Of a stretch of 64,000 nt of DNA, positions 17,585 through 25,982 are shown in pieces. Numbering within the stretch: position 1 is the stretch's first letter; each line of letters starts with the position of its first letter. The notes beneath the pieces were generated by a model. That model ran no database searches. It saw only the letters and a program-made list of their open reading frames with translations, and was not told the origin of the DNA. This stretch comes from Lentzea californiensis (GTDB taxonomy: Bacteria > Actinomycetota > Actinomycetes > Mycobacteriales > Pseudonocardiaceae). The translations under genes and the position numbers were made by a program. Location: contig NZ_JANBBE010000001.1 of the NCBI RefSeq assembly GCF_024648825.1, forward strand, positions 682,001 to 746,000, read 5' to 3'.

Positions 17585-17890
17585 GCCGCCAGGCTAACCG
17601 GCCGCTACCCCGCCTCACCTCTGCCCGTTTCGCACCTCACGCCTGCCAGGTTCGCGCTCGCTGCCTCAGCACCCACGGTCAGCTTCCACAACGTCGGCTC
17701 TCGGCGTCTCTCGGCGCAGCACCTTCGGTCGCAACCCCCGCGCTTCCGCAATATGCGGGCGCAGATAACAGTGTTTCAGGACATTCGCTACCCGCGTGGG
17801 TGTGGATAACTCGAATTCAGCACATCTCCGTCACGAGATACCTGACGAAGAAGTGCCGGATTCCGGACAAAGCTCACCCGATCGAGCGGG
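17585..17890. other. 306-nt spacer with one DnaA-box-like site
   Basis: I see no gene here. TGTGGATAA at 17801-17809 is an exact match to the reverse of the TTATCCACA DnaA box, but it is single and no AT-rich unwinding region is near, so it is not an origin. The spacer should hold the aminotransferase promoter and the 3' end of the transglycosylase gene. A short CCCG/CGGG hairpin lies just before 17890. Confidence 0.4.
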
Positions 17891-19048
17891 CTAATACCCT
17901 TGGTAACCGCCACCCTGGGACATCGCCTTCAGGCCTGGGTGGCCTTCGAAGCCGCCGTAGCGCGAGAACGTGTAGCGGACGCCGGCGACGATGTTGTCCA
18001 CCGGATTCCAGATGTCGCCGTGGCCGGGCAGCTTGTGCGCGTTGAACGTCGAGTCGATGCACTGCATGAGGCCCTTGGAGGGCGTTCCCGCCTGGGCGTT
18101 GGAATCCCAGAGGTTGATCGCGTGCGGGTTGCCGCTCGACTCCTTTTCGATGATCTTCCAGATCTCGTCGATGTTCTCCTCGGTGACCGGGATCCCGGCA
18201 GCTTGGAGGATCTTGATGGCCTCGCGGATCCACTCCTCGACGTTGCCGGGAGGCGGGCTGCCCGAGGGCGGGCCGCCGCTGGAGCCGAGGCCGCCCGCGC
18301 CGCCGCCCTCACCTCCGCCCCCTCCACCACCGGAAGCACCGCCGCCTCCACCTCCACCGCCGTTGTTCGACGGGGTGGCGGGCGCGGGCCGCGGGTCCGA
18401 TGTGGACGAAGCCTTGGTCGACTCGTCCGGCGGTGGCGTCGGGGCCCACTCGACGGGCTTGCCGGGAGCCGGGGTGAACGCCTGGGTGTTCGGATCCTCG
18501 AGCGACGAGAACTTCGGGGTCAGCGCGCCGGACCGGGACTTCAGGGTGCCGGCCGCGGCGTTCACCGCGCTTTCCGCTTGGGAGACAACGGGTTGGGCGT
18601 CGCTGGCGGCTTCGGCGCAGTAGCCGCGGATGATGCTGTCGACGTCTTCCTGCGGCTGGTTGTGGAGCTGCTGGCGCGTTTGGCGGGCGCGGCTCAGGAG
18701 GTTCTCGCAGATTCGGCTCATCGAGGTCTTCGCGGTTTCCAACGCGTTCGCGGCCGCCTCCAGGTCGGTCGCGGCGTTGGTGAGCGCTTCGGCCATCGAG
18801 GTGCCGCACTTCGTGACGTTGGCCATGTAGGCGACGAAACCGTCGGCGGACTTGCCTTCCCAGGCGCCGTCGAGCTGCGTGACGGACCGCTGCAGGACGT
18901 TCGTCTGGTCGCCGCACTTGCCCGCGGCCTGCTTCCAGCGGTTCGCGATGTCGCGCACTGCCTGGGGTTGTGCGGTCTCGACCTTGTCCGCGAGCGCGGC
19001 CAGTTCCGCGCCGCCGGGCAGCGCCGCGACTTCGTCCATCGCGCTCAT
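17891..19048 (-). CDS. WXG100-like/soluble lytic transglycosylase fusion, predicted ESX substrate
   Basis: The 385-aa protein has three parts. Residues 1-165 are helical with a WEG turn (Trp63-Gly65), as in WXG100 proteins. Residues 185-268 form a Pro/Ser linker with long glycine runs. Residues 270-385 are a transglycosylase SLT-like domain with the catalytic Glu in EKESSGNP (Glu303), the GLMQ block (GTPSKGLMQC) and a terminal YGGFEGHPGLKAM. It should cleave peptidoglycan. There is no Sec signal, so type VII export through the N-terminal module is the likely route. It follows the small helical gene after 1 nt. Confidence 0.85.
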   Translation of the reverse strand: MSAMDEVAALPGGAELAALADKVETAQPQAVRDIANRWKQAAGKCGDQTNVLQRSVTQLDGAWEGKSADGFVAYMANVTKCGTSMAEALTNAATDLEAAANALETAKTSMSRICENLLSRARQTRQQLHNQPQEDVDSIIRGYCAEAASDAQPVVSQAESAVNAAAGTLKSRSGALTPKFSSLEDPNTQAFTPAPGKPVEWAPTPPPDESTKASSTSDPRPAPATPSNNGGGGGGGGASGGGGGGGEGGGAGGLGSSGGPPSGSPPPGNVEEWIREAIKILQAAGIPVTEENIDEIWKIIEKESSGNPHAINLWDSNAQAGTPSKGLMQCIDSTFNAHKLPGHGDIWNPVDNIVAGVRYTFSRYGGFEGHPGLKAMSQGGGYQGY

Positions 19049-19049
19049 G

Positions 19050-19355
19050 TCAGACCGCCCTCAAGGAGTTCTTGTTGGCTTCCTCGACGTCCGCGACGTT
19101 GGTCTGGATCGTGTCCAGCGCGCCCTCTGCCTTGCGCAGCACCTTTTCGGCCGCCTCGAACTCCCGCGTGCCCGTCTGGTCCATTGCGGACACCGCGGCG
19201 GAGATGGCGCCGGACGAGCCGAGTTTCCCGAAGATGTCCGAATTGCCGTACTGCCCGGAAAAGCCGTCGCCGATCGCACCGAATTGTCCGGCTTGACTGC
19301 TCACGGTTGTTCGGCACTGTTCCATGGCTTCAGTGTTGAACTTCGTCGCAGCCAT
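19050..19355 (-). CDS. Small WXG100-superfamily-like helical protein without tryptophan
   Basis: The 101-aa protein reads as two helices around a glycine-rich turn (DGFSGQYGNSDIFGKLGSSG). It ends in a long amphipathic helix (REFEAAEKVLRKAEGALDT). Size and layout match ESX small proteins, but the WXG Trp is absent; the protein has no Trp at all. It is co-transcribed with the transglycosylase fusion 1 nt downstream, so it may be that protein's heterodimer partner for export. Assignment rests on size, helical pattern and context. Confidence 0.65.
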   Translation of the reverse strand: MAATKFNTEAMEQCRTTVSSQAGQFGAIGDGFSGQYGNSDIFGKLGSSGAISAAVSAMDQTGTREFEAAEKVLRKAEGALDTIQTNVADVEEANKNSLRAV

Positions 19356-19442
19356 GCGCGCACTACCCCCTCAACGTCTGCTCATCGACTTTAGAACGAA
19401 TTGCGCCAGGCGGTGCGCCGATTCGCTCTTTCGAGACGACGA

Positions 19443-19472
19443 TGCCCGCCCGTCGAGTTCGACGGGCGGGCA
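19443..19472 (-). terminator. Perfect hairpin after espG
   Basis: TGCCCGCCCGTCGA (19443-19456) and TCGACGGGCGGGCA (19459-19472) are perfect 14-bp reverse complements. The hairpin lies 19 nt beyond the espG stop. There is no T-tract, as is common for terminators in this group. It separates the EspG/PPE operon from the small-helical-protein/transglycosylase pair. Confidence 0.6.
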
Positions 19473-19490
19473 CGTTCGAGGGTTCCGTGA

Positions 19491-20246
19491 TCAGACTTCT
19501 TGCAAGAGCTCCCAGACCGCCCCGGCGAGCCGATGGTTGTCGACCGGCGTGATGGTGCACCACTGGCGACCGTCACTGCTCGGCTTGAGCTGACGGAGAT
19601 AACGCCCGTTGTGCGTGTCGTGGAACGAAACGACACGGTTCGCACGCCGTCCGTTGCGCTGCACGCCGAACTGCCCGCGAGTGGAGATGCCGTCGAGCAT
19701 GCCGGCGAGCTCCTGCGCGTCACCGAGCCGCATTCCCCGCCGCTCCAGCGAGGTGATCATCGCCTGAGCGTCGAGCCCGACGTTCTTGGCGGCCGCCACC
19801 AGTTCGTCGTAGGGCATGCTGGTCGACCGCCCGAACCCGGCAGGCATCTCGCCGGCGACCGACACCGCGGCCTCGGCGAGCGCCGTGCCGCGGGCCTCGA
19901 TCAACCACATCTCGTCGCGATCCTGCACCGCCAGGATCGCCTCGTCCCCGATCGCCGCCGCAAGGCCGCTGATCTGCCGGTCGGCCCAGATCCACAGGTC
20001 GACCGACACCTGGTGGTTCGCCAGCAACGCGAACCCGTCGGCGAGCTCGGGCACGACCCGCCCGTTGCGGGCGAGACCGCGCGCCTCCAGCGACTCCCAG
20101 GCCCGCTTCACCACCTCGGACTTCTCGGTGTGGGTGATGGAGGGAATCCGCGTCTCGAGCGCGACGTGCGCGGCCGGGAGGCGTTGCGCCTCCCAGACCA
20201 CGGCGAACTCCACTGTGGACAGAACCACAGAACCTGGTGAGCTCAA
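19491..20246 (-). CDS. ESX secretion-associated protein, EspG family
   Basis: EspG proteins are cytosolic chaperones that hold the hydrophobic tip of PPE proteins until export by a type VII system. The 251-aa protein has the family pattern: TVEFAVVWEAQRLPAAHVAL at the start, GLARNGRVVPELADGFALLA, and a C-terminal Arg-rich strand region (GVQRNGRRANRVVSFHDT). The PPE-like gene ends 5 nt upstream, the classic PPE-EspG order. Recognition is from family wording and context. Confidence 0.85.
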   Translation of the reverse strand: MSSPGSVVLSTVEFAVVWEAQRLPAAHVALETRIPSITHTEKSEVVKRAWESLEARGLARNGRVVPELADGFALLANHQVSVDLWIWADRQISGLAAAIGDEAILAVQDRDEMWLIEARGTALAEAAVSVAGEMPAGFGRSTSMPYDELVAAAKNVGLDAQAMITSLERRGMRLGDAQELAGMLDGISTRGQFGVQRNGRRANRVVSFHDTHNGRYLRQLKPSSDGRQWCTITPVDNHRLAGAVWELLQEV

Positions 20247-20251
20247 GAGAT

Positions 20252-21559
20252 CTACTTGTCCTTCGGGTCTTCGCCGATGACGGACTGAACCACCATTCGG
20301 TCATCACCGAACATCTCGTCGGAGTCGACGCCGTACTTGCGCACGTGCTCGCCGTCCTCCTCGCCTTCGCCGCGGGCCCCGCCGGCAGCGGGCGACATGA
20401 GCGAACCAGCACCCTTGCCGGCCACACCGCCACCCTTACCGGCGGCCGCGGCACCTCCGCGATTGGCGTCAGGCCCTACACCACTGGCACCACCGGGCGT
20501 CATGGCGCCACCGGGACCCTTGCCGGCCGCACCGGTACCGCCGGCACCAGCACCAGCACCACCAGCACCTGCACCGCCACCGGCCTTGGTGCCGCCGATC
20601 GTGCTGGGCGCACCCTTCGGCCCGGCGGGCGCGATGGGCGTCTTGGGAGCCTGGCTAGGACCACGTCCGCCACCGACGACCTGTGCTCCACGCGCGGCGG
20701 TCGTGCCGCCCGCGAGACCGGCAGCCGCGGCCGCCGCGGCGGCGACGCCGATCGGCGGAACACCGATCGGCTTGGGCAGGCCGGGACCCGCGGCGAGCGG
20801 GTTGGGCGTGCCGGTGCCGGGCATGACGCCGGTGGCGTTGCCGGGCGTGCTCGGGATGGGGCCGACCGGGACGCCCGGGGAACCGGGGCTGCCGGGTGAG
20901 CCGGGTGAGCCGGTGAAGCCGGGGCCGCCGCTGAAGCCTGGAGTGCCGGCCGTGGGCGTGCCGACCGGAGGGCCGACGGGCGTGGCTACGGCGCCGCTGG
21001 CCACGACGATGTCAGGCGGCGGGTTGGGAGTGCGGAAGCCGTCGAGCGAGTTCTGGCTGTTCGAGACGTAACCGTTGAGGCCGTCGATGGCCTGCTGCCG
21101 AGCCCGGTTGGTCGCCTCGACCTCCTTGGCGTGGTCCGTCTCGATGCCGAAAAAGCCTCCGACCTTGTCCCCGAGGTTCTGCTCCGTGTCGCCACGCAGG
21201 TCCTGCGACGGGGGCGTGCTGTGACGGGCCTGACTGGTGCTCTCGCTCTGCTGCGTCATCGCCTGAGAGCTTTCGTTGGACGCTTGACTGCTGTCGTCCA
21301 GACCTGCGGCGACCACGTCGGTCTTCGCGTGGCTCTTCTCGGCGGTGGCGCCGCCCCACTCGATCTTGAGCGTCTTCAGCTGGTCCCGGATCGTCTGGTC
21401 GACCGACTCCAGGGTGTTGGCAAGGCTGCGCAGCGCCGCAGACGCTTCACCGAACTTCGAAGCGACCGAGGTGCCCGAGAGCTTCTGGACCTCGCTCGCG
21501 AGATCCGCGTTGGACCAACCTTCGAAGTTCCAGTCAGTGAGCTGCCGATATCCCGACAT
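20252..21559 (-). CDS. PPE-like ESX protein with Gly/Pro/Ala-rich tail
   Basis: In the 435-aa protein, residues 1-160 are helical with a WGG turn (Trp68-Gly70) and an N-terminal WSNADLASEVQKLSG helix like PPE-family proteins. From about 175 a low-complexity tail takes over, with GSPGSPGSPGSPG collagen-like repeats, Ala/Gly runs and an acidic end (GEGEEDGEHVRKYG). Its partner gene pair and EspG downstream point to type VII export. The tail is probably surface exposed. It is not a close mycobacterial PPE, so PPE-like is the safe term. Confidence 0.75.
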   Translation of the reverse strand: MSGYRQLTDWNFEGWSNADLASEVQKLSGTSVASKFGEASAALRSLANTLESVDQTIRDQLKTLKIEWGGATAEKSHAKTDVVAAGLDDSSQASNESSQAMTQQSESTSQARHSTPPSQDLRGDTEQNLGDKVGGFFGIETDHAKEVEATNRARQQAIDGLNGYVSNSQNSLDGFRTPNPPPDIVVASGAVATPVGPPVGTPTAGTPGFSGGPGFTGSPGSPGSPGSPGVPVGPIPSTPGNATGVMPGTGTPNPLAAGPGLPKPIGVPPIGVAAAAAAAAGLAGGTTAARGAQVVGGGRGPSQAPKTPIAPAGPKGAPSTIGGTKAGGGAGAGGAGAGAGGTGAAGKGPGGAMTPGGASGVGPDANRGGAAAAGKGGGVAGKGAGSLMSPAAGGARGEGEEDGEHVRKYGVDSDEMFGDDRMVVQSVIGEDPKDK

Positions 21560-21568
21560 GGCTCCCCC

Positions 21569-22177
21569 TCACTTCAATGTCTTGAGCGTCGCAAGCGCCA
21601 AACCAGCGGCCTTCTCGGCCTTCCCGCACAAGACCGCCTGATCTTTCTCGTCAGTCGTCTTCGGGATGTAACTGACCATCAGTTGCTGACCATCCGCAAC
21701 GTCGATCGCGATCGAGCAGTCAAAGCCACTGCCACCGGACAGCTCGATCTTCGCCGCACCGTAATCAGCAATCTTGATCACGTTGACGGTGACGTTTCCG
21801 CCGCCTTGGAACCAGTAGTCAACGCCTTTGTGGGTGACCATGCCGACCGTGTAGGTGAACCGACCCTCGTTGGAGTAGTGACAACTGGGCGATTCAGCAC
21901 CGTCGACCAGTTCAAGATTGACCGGCCGAGTGGAAATGGTGTCGACCTGCTTCATCTGAGCTTCGGTCAACAACTTGCACGGGTCGACCGAACTCACCGC
22001 AAGGCTCGTCGGCCGCTCAGGCAGCTTGCTCGCGGAAGAGTCGTTGCCAGACGAACCGTCCGAGGTCGGGGCAGGAGTGGGATTCCCCTTCTCACCCCCA
22101 CTGGTACAGGCCGACAAGGTCGCGAGCGCCGCCGAGAAGGCAACCACTGCGACCAGCTTTGAAATGCTCATCTTCAC
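21569..22177 (-). CDS. DUF3558 family lipoprotein
   Basis: The 202-aa protein has a signal peptide with the lipobox LSAC, so it should be lipid-anchored at Cys24. A Ser/Pro/Thr linker follows, then the DUF3558 pattern: VDPCKLLTEAQMKQV, SPSCHYSNEG and a late AVLCGKAEKAAGLAL. GTG 22177 overlaps the stop of the gene before it (GTGA); ATG 22171 is an alternative. DUF3558 lipoproteins often sit in or near ESX loci in Pseudonocardiales; their role is unknown. Confidence 0.88.
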   Translation of the reverse strand: MKMSISKLVAVVAFSAALATLSACTSGGEKGNPTPAPTSDGSSGNDSSASKLPERPTSLAVSSVDPCKLLTEAQMKQVDTISTRPVNLELVDGAESPSCHYSNEGRFTYTVGMVTHKGVDYWFQGGGNVTVNVIKIADYGAAKIELSGGSGFDCSIAIDVADGQQLMVSYIPKTTDEKDQAVLCGKAEKAAGLALATLKTLK

Positions 22178-22632
22178 GATTTCGGCCTGAACGTCGTTTT
22201 AATCTCTTCGTCGGTGAACCCGTACTGCTCCGCCGACGCCTTCAACTGGTCGGAAAGGCTCTGCAGGACCTTCATGTAATCGGTGATTCGATTGGCGTAC
22301 GAGTCCGGACTGAGGACCAGCCGATCGTTCCAGGCATTCACGACGTCCGACGTGACCTGTCCGTCCATCGACTTGATGCGCAGTTTGGCGACGGTGTCGT
22401 CATACACCTCGCTCAGGAGCACCCACTGGTCGTGGACGACCTTGCCGGCCTGCAGGACGGTGTCCTTGTCGACGTGGAACTTCTGGGTCCCTCCGCCCGC
22501 CATGCCCTCCGAGACCCGATCCATGATCGAGTTTGCGGCCCTGAAGGCGCTGACCGCGCCAGCCACCGCGCCACCGGCCAATCCCGCAGCGGCACCGAGA
22601 ACGGCATCCGCCCCCGCGTTCTCCTGTGTCAC
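22174..22632 (-). CDS. PE-like/WXG-like ESX protein with YxxxD export motif
   Basis: The 152-aa protein opens with a Gly/Ala-rich helix (AVLGAAAGLAGGAVAGAVSA). It then forms a helical hairpin with a Trp-Asn-Asp turn at 101-103. The last helix ends in YGFTD (Tyr137-Asp141), which fits the YxxxD/E signal of ESX substrates. It is the first gene of the operon with the lipoprotein, PPE-like protein and EspG, so it may be the PE-type partner of the PPE-like protein. The start is GTG with a GGGGGTAGGA region upstream. Family assignment is inferred. Confidence 0.65.
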   Translation of the reverse strand: MTQENAGADAVLGAAAGLAGGAVAGAVSAFRAANSIMDRVSEGMAGGGTQKFHVDKDTVLQAGKVVHDQWVLLSEVYDDTVAKLRIKSMDGQVTSDVVNAWNDRLVLSPDSYANRITDYMKVLQSLSDQLKASAEQYGFTDEEIKTTFRPKS

Positions 22633-22651
22633 GACGTCCTACCCCCGTACG

Positions 22652-22689
22652 GTTGGTAACGGTTCGGTCCCGCTTCGCAGGTTACCAAC
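22652..22689. promoter_or_regulatory. Perfect 9-bp inverted repeat upstream of the ESX operon
   Basis: GTTGGTAAC at 22652-22660 and GTTACCAAC at 22681-22689 are exact reverse complements, 20 nt apart. They lie 20-57 nt before the first GTG of the operon, where the promoter should be. This is consistent with a dimeric regulator bound across the promoter, though a terminator-like hairpin is not excluded. Confidence 0.5.
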
Positions 22690-22966
22690 GCCTGCGTAAG
22701 ACGCACCTGTGGTTGGACGAAGACCACCCCTCGTTGGTTCCACATCACGGTCGGTGTCGATCCTGGGGCACACGTGAATCCTCAACATCCATTCCGGCAG
22801 CCGCCGATGAAGAAACGCGTCGTTTGATCATCACGGCGGCCAGTGTTGATCAAAGTCGACGAGTTCACGCCGGTCACGCAGAAGACGGCCGACGAGGCGC
22901 GCAAGGCGATCGGACAGGGCACAGCAAGTCGGGTGAGAACGCGACGAGCCCAATAGCGTTGAGCAC
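22690..22966. other. Spacer before the AraC-type gene, possible gene remnant
   Basis: No firm gene is seen. A 37-codon + strand frame at 22843-22956 (VLIKVDEFTPVTQKTADEAR onward) has GC-rich third positions in its first two thirds, then loses that bias, and has no ribosome binding site. It may be a decayed gene fragment. The rest should contain the promoter for the regulator at 22967. Confidence 0.25.
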
Positions 22967-23815
22967 GTGCTAGAGCGACTCAACGAAGCCATGGCCCGCA
23001 TCGAGGAGAACCTCGAAGGCGAGGTCGACGTCAAGGTGCTAGCGCGGGTCGCGGGTACCAGTGAGTACCACCTACGCCGGATGTTCAGTGCGCTGGCGGG
23101 GATTCCGCTGAGCGAGTACGTCCGGCGCCGGCGGCTCACCAAGGCGGCGAACGAAGTCCTCAGTGGACAGAAGTCGTTGCTCGACATCGCCGTCAAGTGG
23201 GGCTACGGGTCCAACGAAGCCTTTGCGCGGGCCTTCAAGGCCATGCACAAGGTTGGGCCTCAGGAGGCCCGGGCCAGCAAGAAGGCGTTGCAGTCGCAGC
23301 AGATTCTCACGTTCAGACTGGTTGTGGAGGGGAGTACGAGCATGGAGTACCGGGTTGTCGAGAAGGACGCGTTCCGGGTTGTCGGACGGGGGACGCGGGT
23401 GCCGTTGGTGCACCTGGGGATGAACCCCGCGATCGTCGAGTTCGTGAAGGGCATCGGGATGCCGGCGCTCGACAGGATGAAGGAGCTCAGTGACGGGGAG
23501 CCCGCTGGGATGCTGGCGCTCACCTTCAACCAGGAAGGGGTCGAGGAGGGTGCCATGCTCGACTACTTCCAGGGGGTGGTGACCAGCCGGGAGGCGCCGG
23601 AGGACATGGAAACCCTTGAGGTGTCTGAGAACACGTGGGCGGTGTTCACGGCTACTGGGCCGTATCCCGAGACGATCCAGTACATGTGGCGGGACGTGTA
23701 CACGCAGTGGTTCCCGTCCAACAGCTACGAGAGTGTCGAGGGGCCGTCGATGTTGCGCACGCAGATCGACGGTGACCAGGCCACTGCCGAGTTGTGGATT
23801 CCCGTCACCAGCTGA
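22967..23815 (+). CDS. AraC-family regulator with GyrI-like effector domain
   Basis: The 282-aa protein has an N-terminal AraC/XylS double helix-turn-helix (VKVLARVAGTSEYHLRRMFS; LLDIAVKWGYGSNEAFARAF). From about residue 125 a GyrI-like (SOUL/AraC_E_bind) domain follows, starting MEYRVVEKDAFRVVG and ending TAELWIPV. Such proteins sense hydrophobic small molecules, as Rob and BmrR relatives do. The first codon is GTG. The 3' end overlaps the ADP-ribosylglycohydrolase gene by 11 nt. No target is evident. Confidence 0.9.
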   Translation: MLERLNEAMARIEENLEGEVDVKVLARVAGTSEYHLRRMFSALAGIPLSEYVRRRRLTKAANEVLSGQKSLLDIAVKWGYGSNEAFARAFKAMHKVGPQEARASKKALQSQQILTFRLVVEGSTSMEYRVVEKDAFRVVGRGTRVPLVHLGMNPAIVEFVKGIGMPALDRMKELSDGEPAGMLALTFNQEGVEEGAMLDYFQGVVTSREAPEDMETLEVSENTWAVFTATGPYPETIQYMWRDVYTQWFPSNSYESVEGPSMLRTQIDGDQATAELWIPVTS

Positions 23816-24713
23816 GGACGAGGCGTTCCATCTCGTCTCGTAGTTCCAGGACGGCCAGCCAGGCGGCGGGGATCACGTTCACGCCGTCGCGGGCGCCGAG
23901 GATGTTGCCGCAGATCGAGCCCGTCGAGTCGCTGTCGCCCGAGTGGTTCACGGCTAGCCGGACGGCGTCGGCGAAGTCCGTGCCGACCAGTGCGGCGTGC
24001 AGGCCGATGGCCAGGGCTTCTTCGCCCACCCAGCCGCCGCCCAGTTCGGACTCGATCTCTTCCGGGGTCAGCGGGCCGAGGCCCATCACCTTGTCCAGCA
24101 ACGAGGTCTGTTCCTCGTGGCCTTCCCAGCGGACTAGTTCGGCGCGTGCCACGGCCACCGCCGAGACCAGGTCCGATCCTGCCAGCAGGGCTTGGACGAT
24201 CACTGCCAGCGCGCCTGCGGACAGGTAGCCGCTCGGGTGGTGGTGGGTCATGCGGGCGGTGTCCGCGGCCAGTGTGAAGACCTCGCGCACGTCGGATGAC
24301 CAGACTGCGACGGGGGCGGCGCGCATGACGCCTCCGCAGCCCTTCGAGTTGTTCTTCTCGTTGTGCTTCAACGCGGTGATGCACGTGTGGCCCGGCGCCC
24401 GCCGTGAGTGCAGGCGCCGGTCCGCCATCAGCCAGCCGTCGGGGGCGACCGGCGGGCCGCCCTGCGTGTGCAGCCAGCGCCCGTAGGCGGCGCGCACGGT
24501 CAGGCGCGGGTCCACGCCGTGTTGCCGGGCCAGGAGGAGGCCTTCGAGGGTGAAGAGCACCATCTGGGTGTCGTCGGTGATCTCCAGCGACGGCAGGTCG
24601 ACGACACCCGACGGGCCGTGGAGGTGGCGGATCGTGTCGATCGACGAGAACTCGACCGGCGCGCCCAGGCCATCTCCCACGGCCCCGCCCAGCACACACC
24701 CGAGAAGGGTCAC
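23805..24713 (-). CDS. ADP-ribosylglycohydrolase family protein
   Basis: The 302-aa protein starts [20 protein letters not shown] and has the two magnesium-binding signatures of the DraG/ARH family, ITDDTQM (Asp47, Asp48) and [15 protein letters not shown] near 257. The enzyme should remove ADP-ribose from a protein, nucleic acid or small molecule. The GTG start overlaps the purD stop (GTGA), so it is translated with purD. No DraT-like transferase or toxin is adjacent, so the substrate is unknown. Confidence 0.9.
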   Translation of the reverse strand: MTLLGCVLGGAVGDGLGAPVEFSSIDTIRHLHGPSGVVDLPSLEITDDTQMVLFTLEGLLLARQHGVDPRLTVRAAYGRWLHTQGGPPVAPDGWLMADRRLHSRRAPGHTCITALKHNEKNNSKGCGGVMRAAPVAVWSSDVREVFTLAADTARMTHHHPSGYLSAGALAVIVQALLAGSDLVSAVAVARAELVRWEGHEEQTSLLDKVMGLGPLTPEEIESELGGGWVGEEALAIGLHAALVGTDFADAVRLAVNHSGDSDSTGSICGNILGARDGVNVIPAAWLAVLELRDEMERLVLSW

Positions 24714-25966
24714 GGCAAGGTGATCTTCCCGTCGATGGCCTTCGACGCGATGTCCGAACGGTGGTGCGAGCCGGTGAGGTGGATGTCCGCGATGCGCTTG
24801 TAGGCGCGGTCGCGGGCCTTCGCCAGCGACTTGCCGGTGCCGACGACGGACAGCACGCGGCCGCCCGCGGAGACCACGGCGCCGTCCTCACGGCGGCGCG
24901 TGCCCGCGTGCAGGACGCCGTCGGCCTCGGAGCCGGTGATCACGTCGCCGGTGCGCGGGATGTTCGGGTAGCCCTCTGCCGCGAGCACGACTGTCACGGC
25001 GTAGCCGTTCTCCCACTCCAGAGCGGGCAGTGACGCCAGCGAACCTTCGGCCGCCGCCAGGAACAGGGCCGAGATCGGCGACTTCAGCAGGGCGAGCACC
25101 GACTGCGTCTCCGGGTCTCCGAAGCGGCAGTTGAACTCGATCACCTGCACGCCGGACGACGTCAGCGCCAGGCCCGCGTACAGCAGGCCGACGAACGGCG
25201 TCTCGCGAGCGCGCAGCTCGTCGACCACGGGCTGCACGCACCGCGACACGATCTCGGACACCAGGCCCTCCGGCGCCCACGGCAGGGGCGCGTAGGCACC
25301 CATGCCGCCGGTGTTCGGGCCGGCGTCGCCGTCGCCCACGCGCTTGAAGTCCTGCGCGGGGATCAGCGGCACCACGGTCTCGCCGTCGGTGACGCAGAAC
25401 AGCGACACCTCCGGACCGTCCAGGAACGACTCCAGCAGCACCGGGTGGCCGCCGTCGAGCAACGTCATGGCGTGCGCACGGGCCGCGGCCAGGTCGGAGG
25501 TGACGACGACGCCCTTGCCGGCGGCGAGACCGTCGTCCTTCACGACCCACGTCGGCCCGAAACGCCCGAGAGCGGCGTCCAGGCGGGCCGGGTTGTCCAC
25601 GACCTCGCTGTGCGCGGTCGGCACCCCCGCGGCGTTCATGACGTCCTTGGCGAACGCCTTGGACCCCTCGATGCAAGCAGCGGCCTTCGACGGACCGAAG
25701 CACGGGATGCCGAGCGCTCGGACAGCGTCCGCGGCCCCGACCACCAGAGGTTGTTCGGGGCCGATGACGACGAGATCGGCCTTCCACTCCTTCGCGAGGC
25801 CGGCGACGGCCGAGGCATCGGCGACGTCGACGCCGTAGATCTCGGCGTGCCCGCCTATGCCTGCGTTGCCCGGCGCGCACGCCAAGGCAGTCAGCTGCGG
25901 GTCGCGCGACAACGCGAGGACAAGGGCATGCTCACGGGCTCCAGACCCGATGACCAGGACGCGCAC
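24710..25966 (-). CDS. purD: Phosphoribosylamine-glycine ligase (GAR synthetase)
   Basis: PurD joins glycine to phosphoribosylamine with ATP, the second step of purine synthesis. The 418-aa ATP-grasp protein starts [19 protein letters not shown] and has [40 protein letters not shown] and ending [10 protein letters not shown]. Length is normal. It lies 16 nt downstream of the TAXI-type binding protein gene and is coupled to the ADP-ribosylglycohydrolase gene. Confidence 0.97.
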   Translation of the reverse strand: MRVLVIGSGAREHALVLALSRDPQLTALACAPGNAGIGGHAEIYGVDVADASAVAGLAKEWKADLVVIGPEQPLVVGAADAVRALGIPCFGPSKAAACIEGSKAFAKDVMNAAGVPTAHSEVVDNPARLDAALGRFGPTWVVKDDGLAAGKGVVVTSDLAAARAHAMTLLDGGHPVLLESFLDGPEVSLFCVTDGETVVPLIPAQDFKRVGDGDAGPNTGGMGAYAPLPWAPEGLVSEIVSRCVQPVVDELRARETPFVGLLYAGLALTSSGVQVIEFNCRFGDPETQSVLALLKSPISALFLAAAEGSLASLPALEWENGYAVTVVLAAEGYPNIPRTGDVITGSEADGVLHAGTRRREDGAVVSAGGRVLSVVGTGKSLAKARDRAYKRIADIHLTGSHHRSDIASKAIDGKITLP

Positions 25967-25982
25967 GAGGTCTGAGAGTAGT

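Noticed and set aside
17801-17809. Exact DnaA-box sequence TGTGGATAA
   Set aside because: It is single, with no cluster of boxes or AT-rich region, and no dnaA or dnaN nearby. Not an origin.
18228-18372. Repetitive glycine-codon DNA as a repeat element
   Set aside because: It is the coding sequence of the glycine-rich linker in the WXG-transglycosylase protein, not an independent repeat.
22843-22956. 37-codon frame before the AraC-type gene
   Set aside because: No ribosome binding site, bias decays along its length, and no recognisable family; treated only as a possible remnant.
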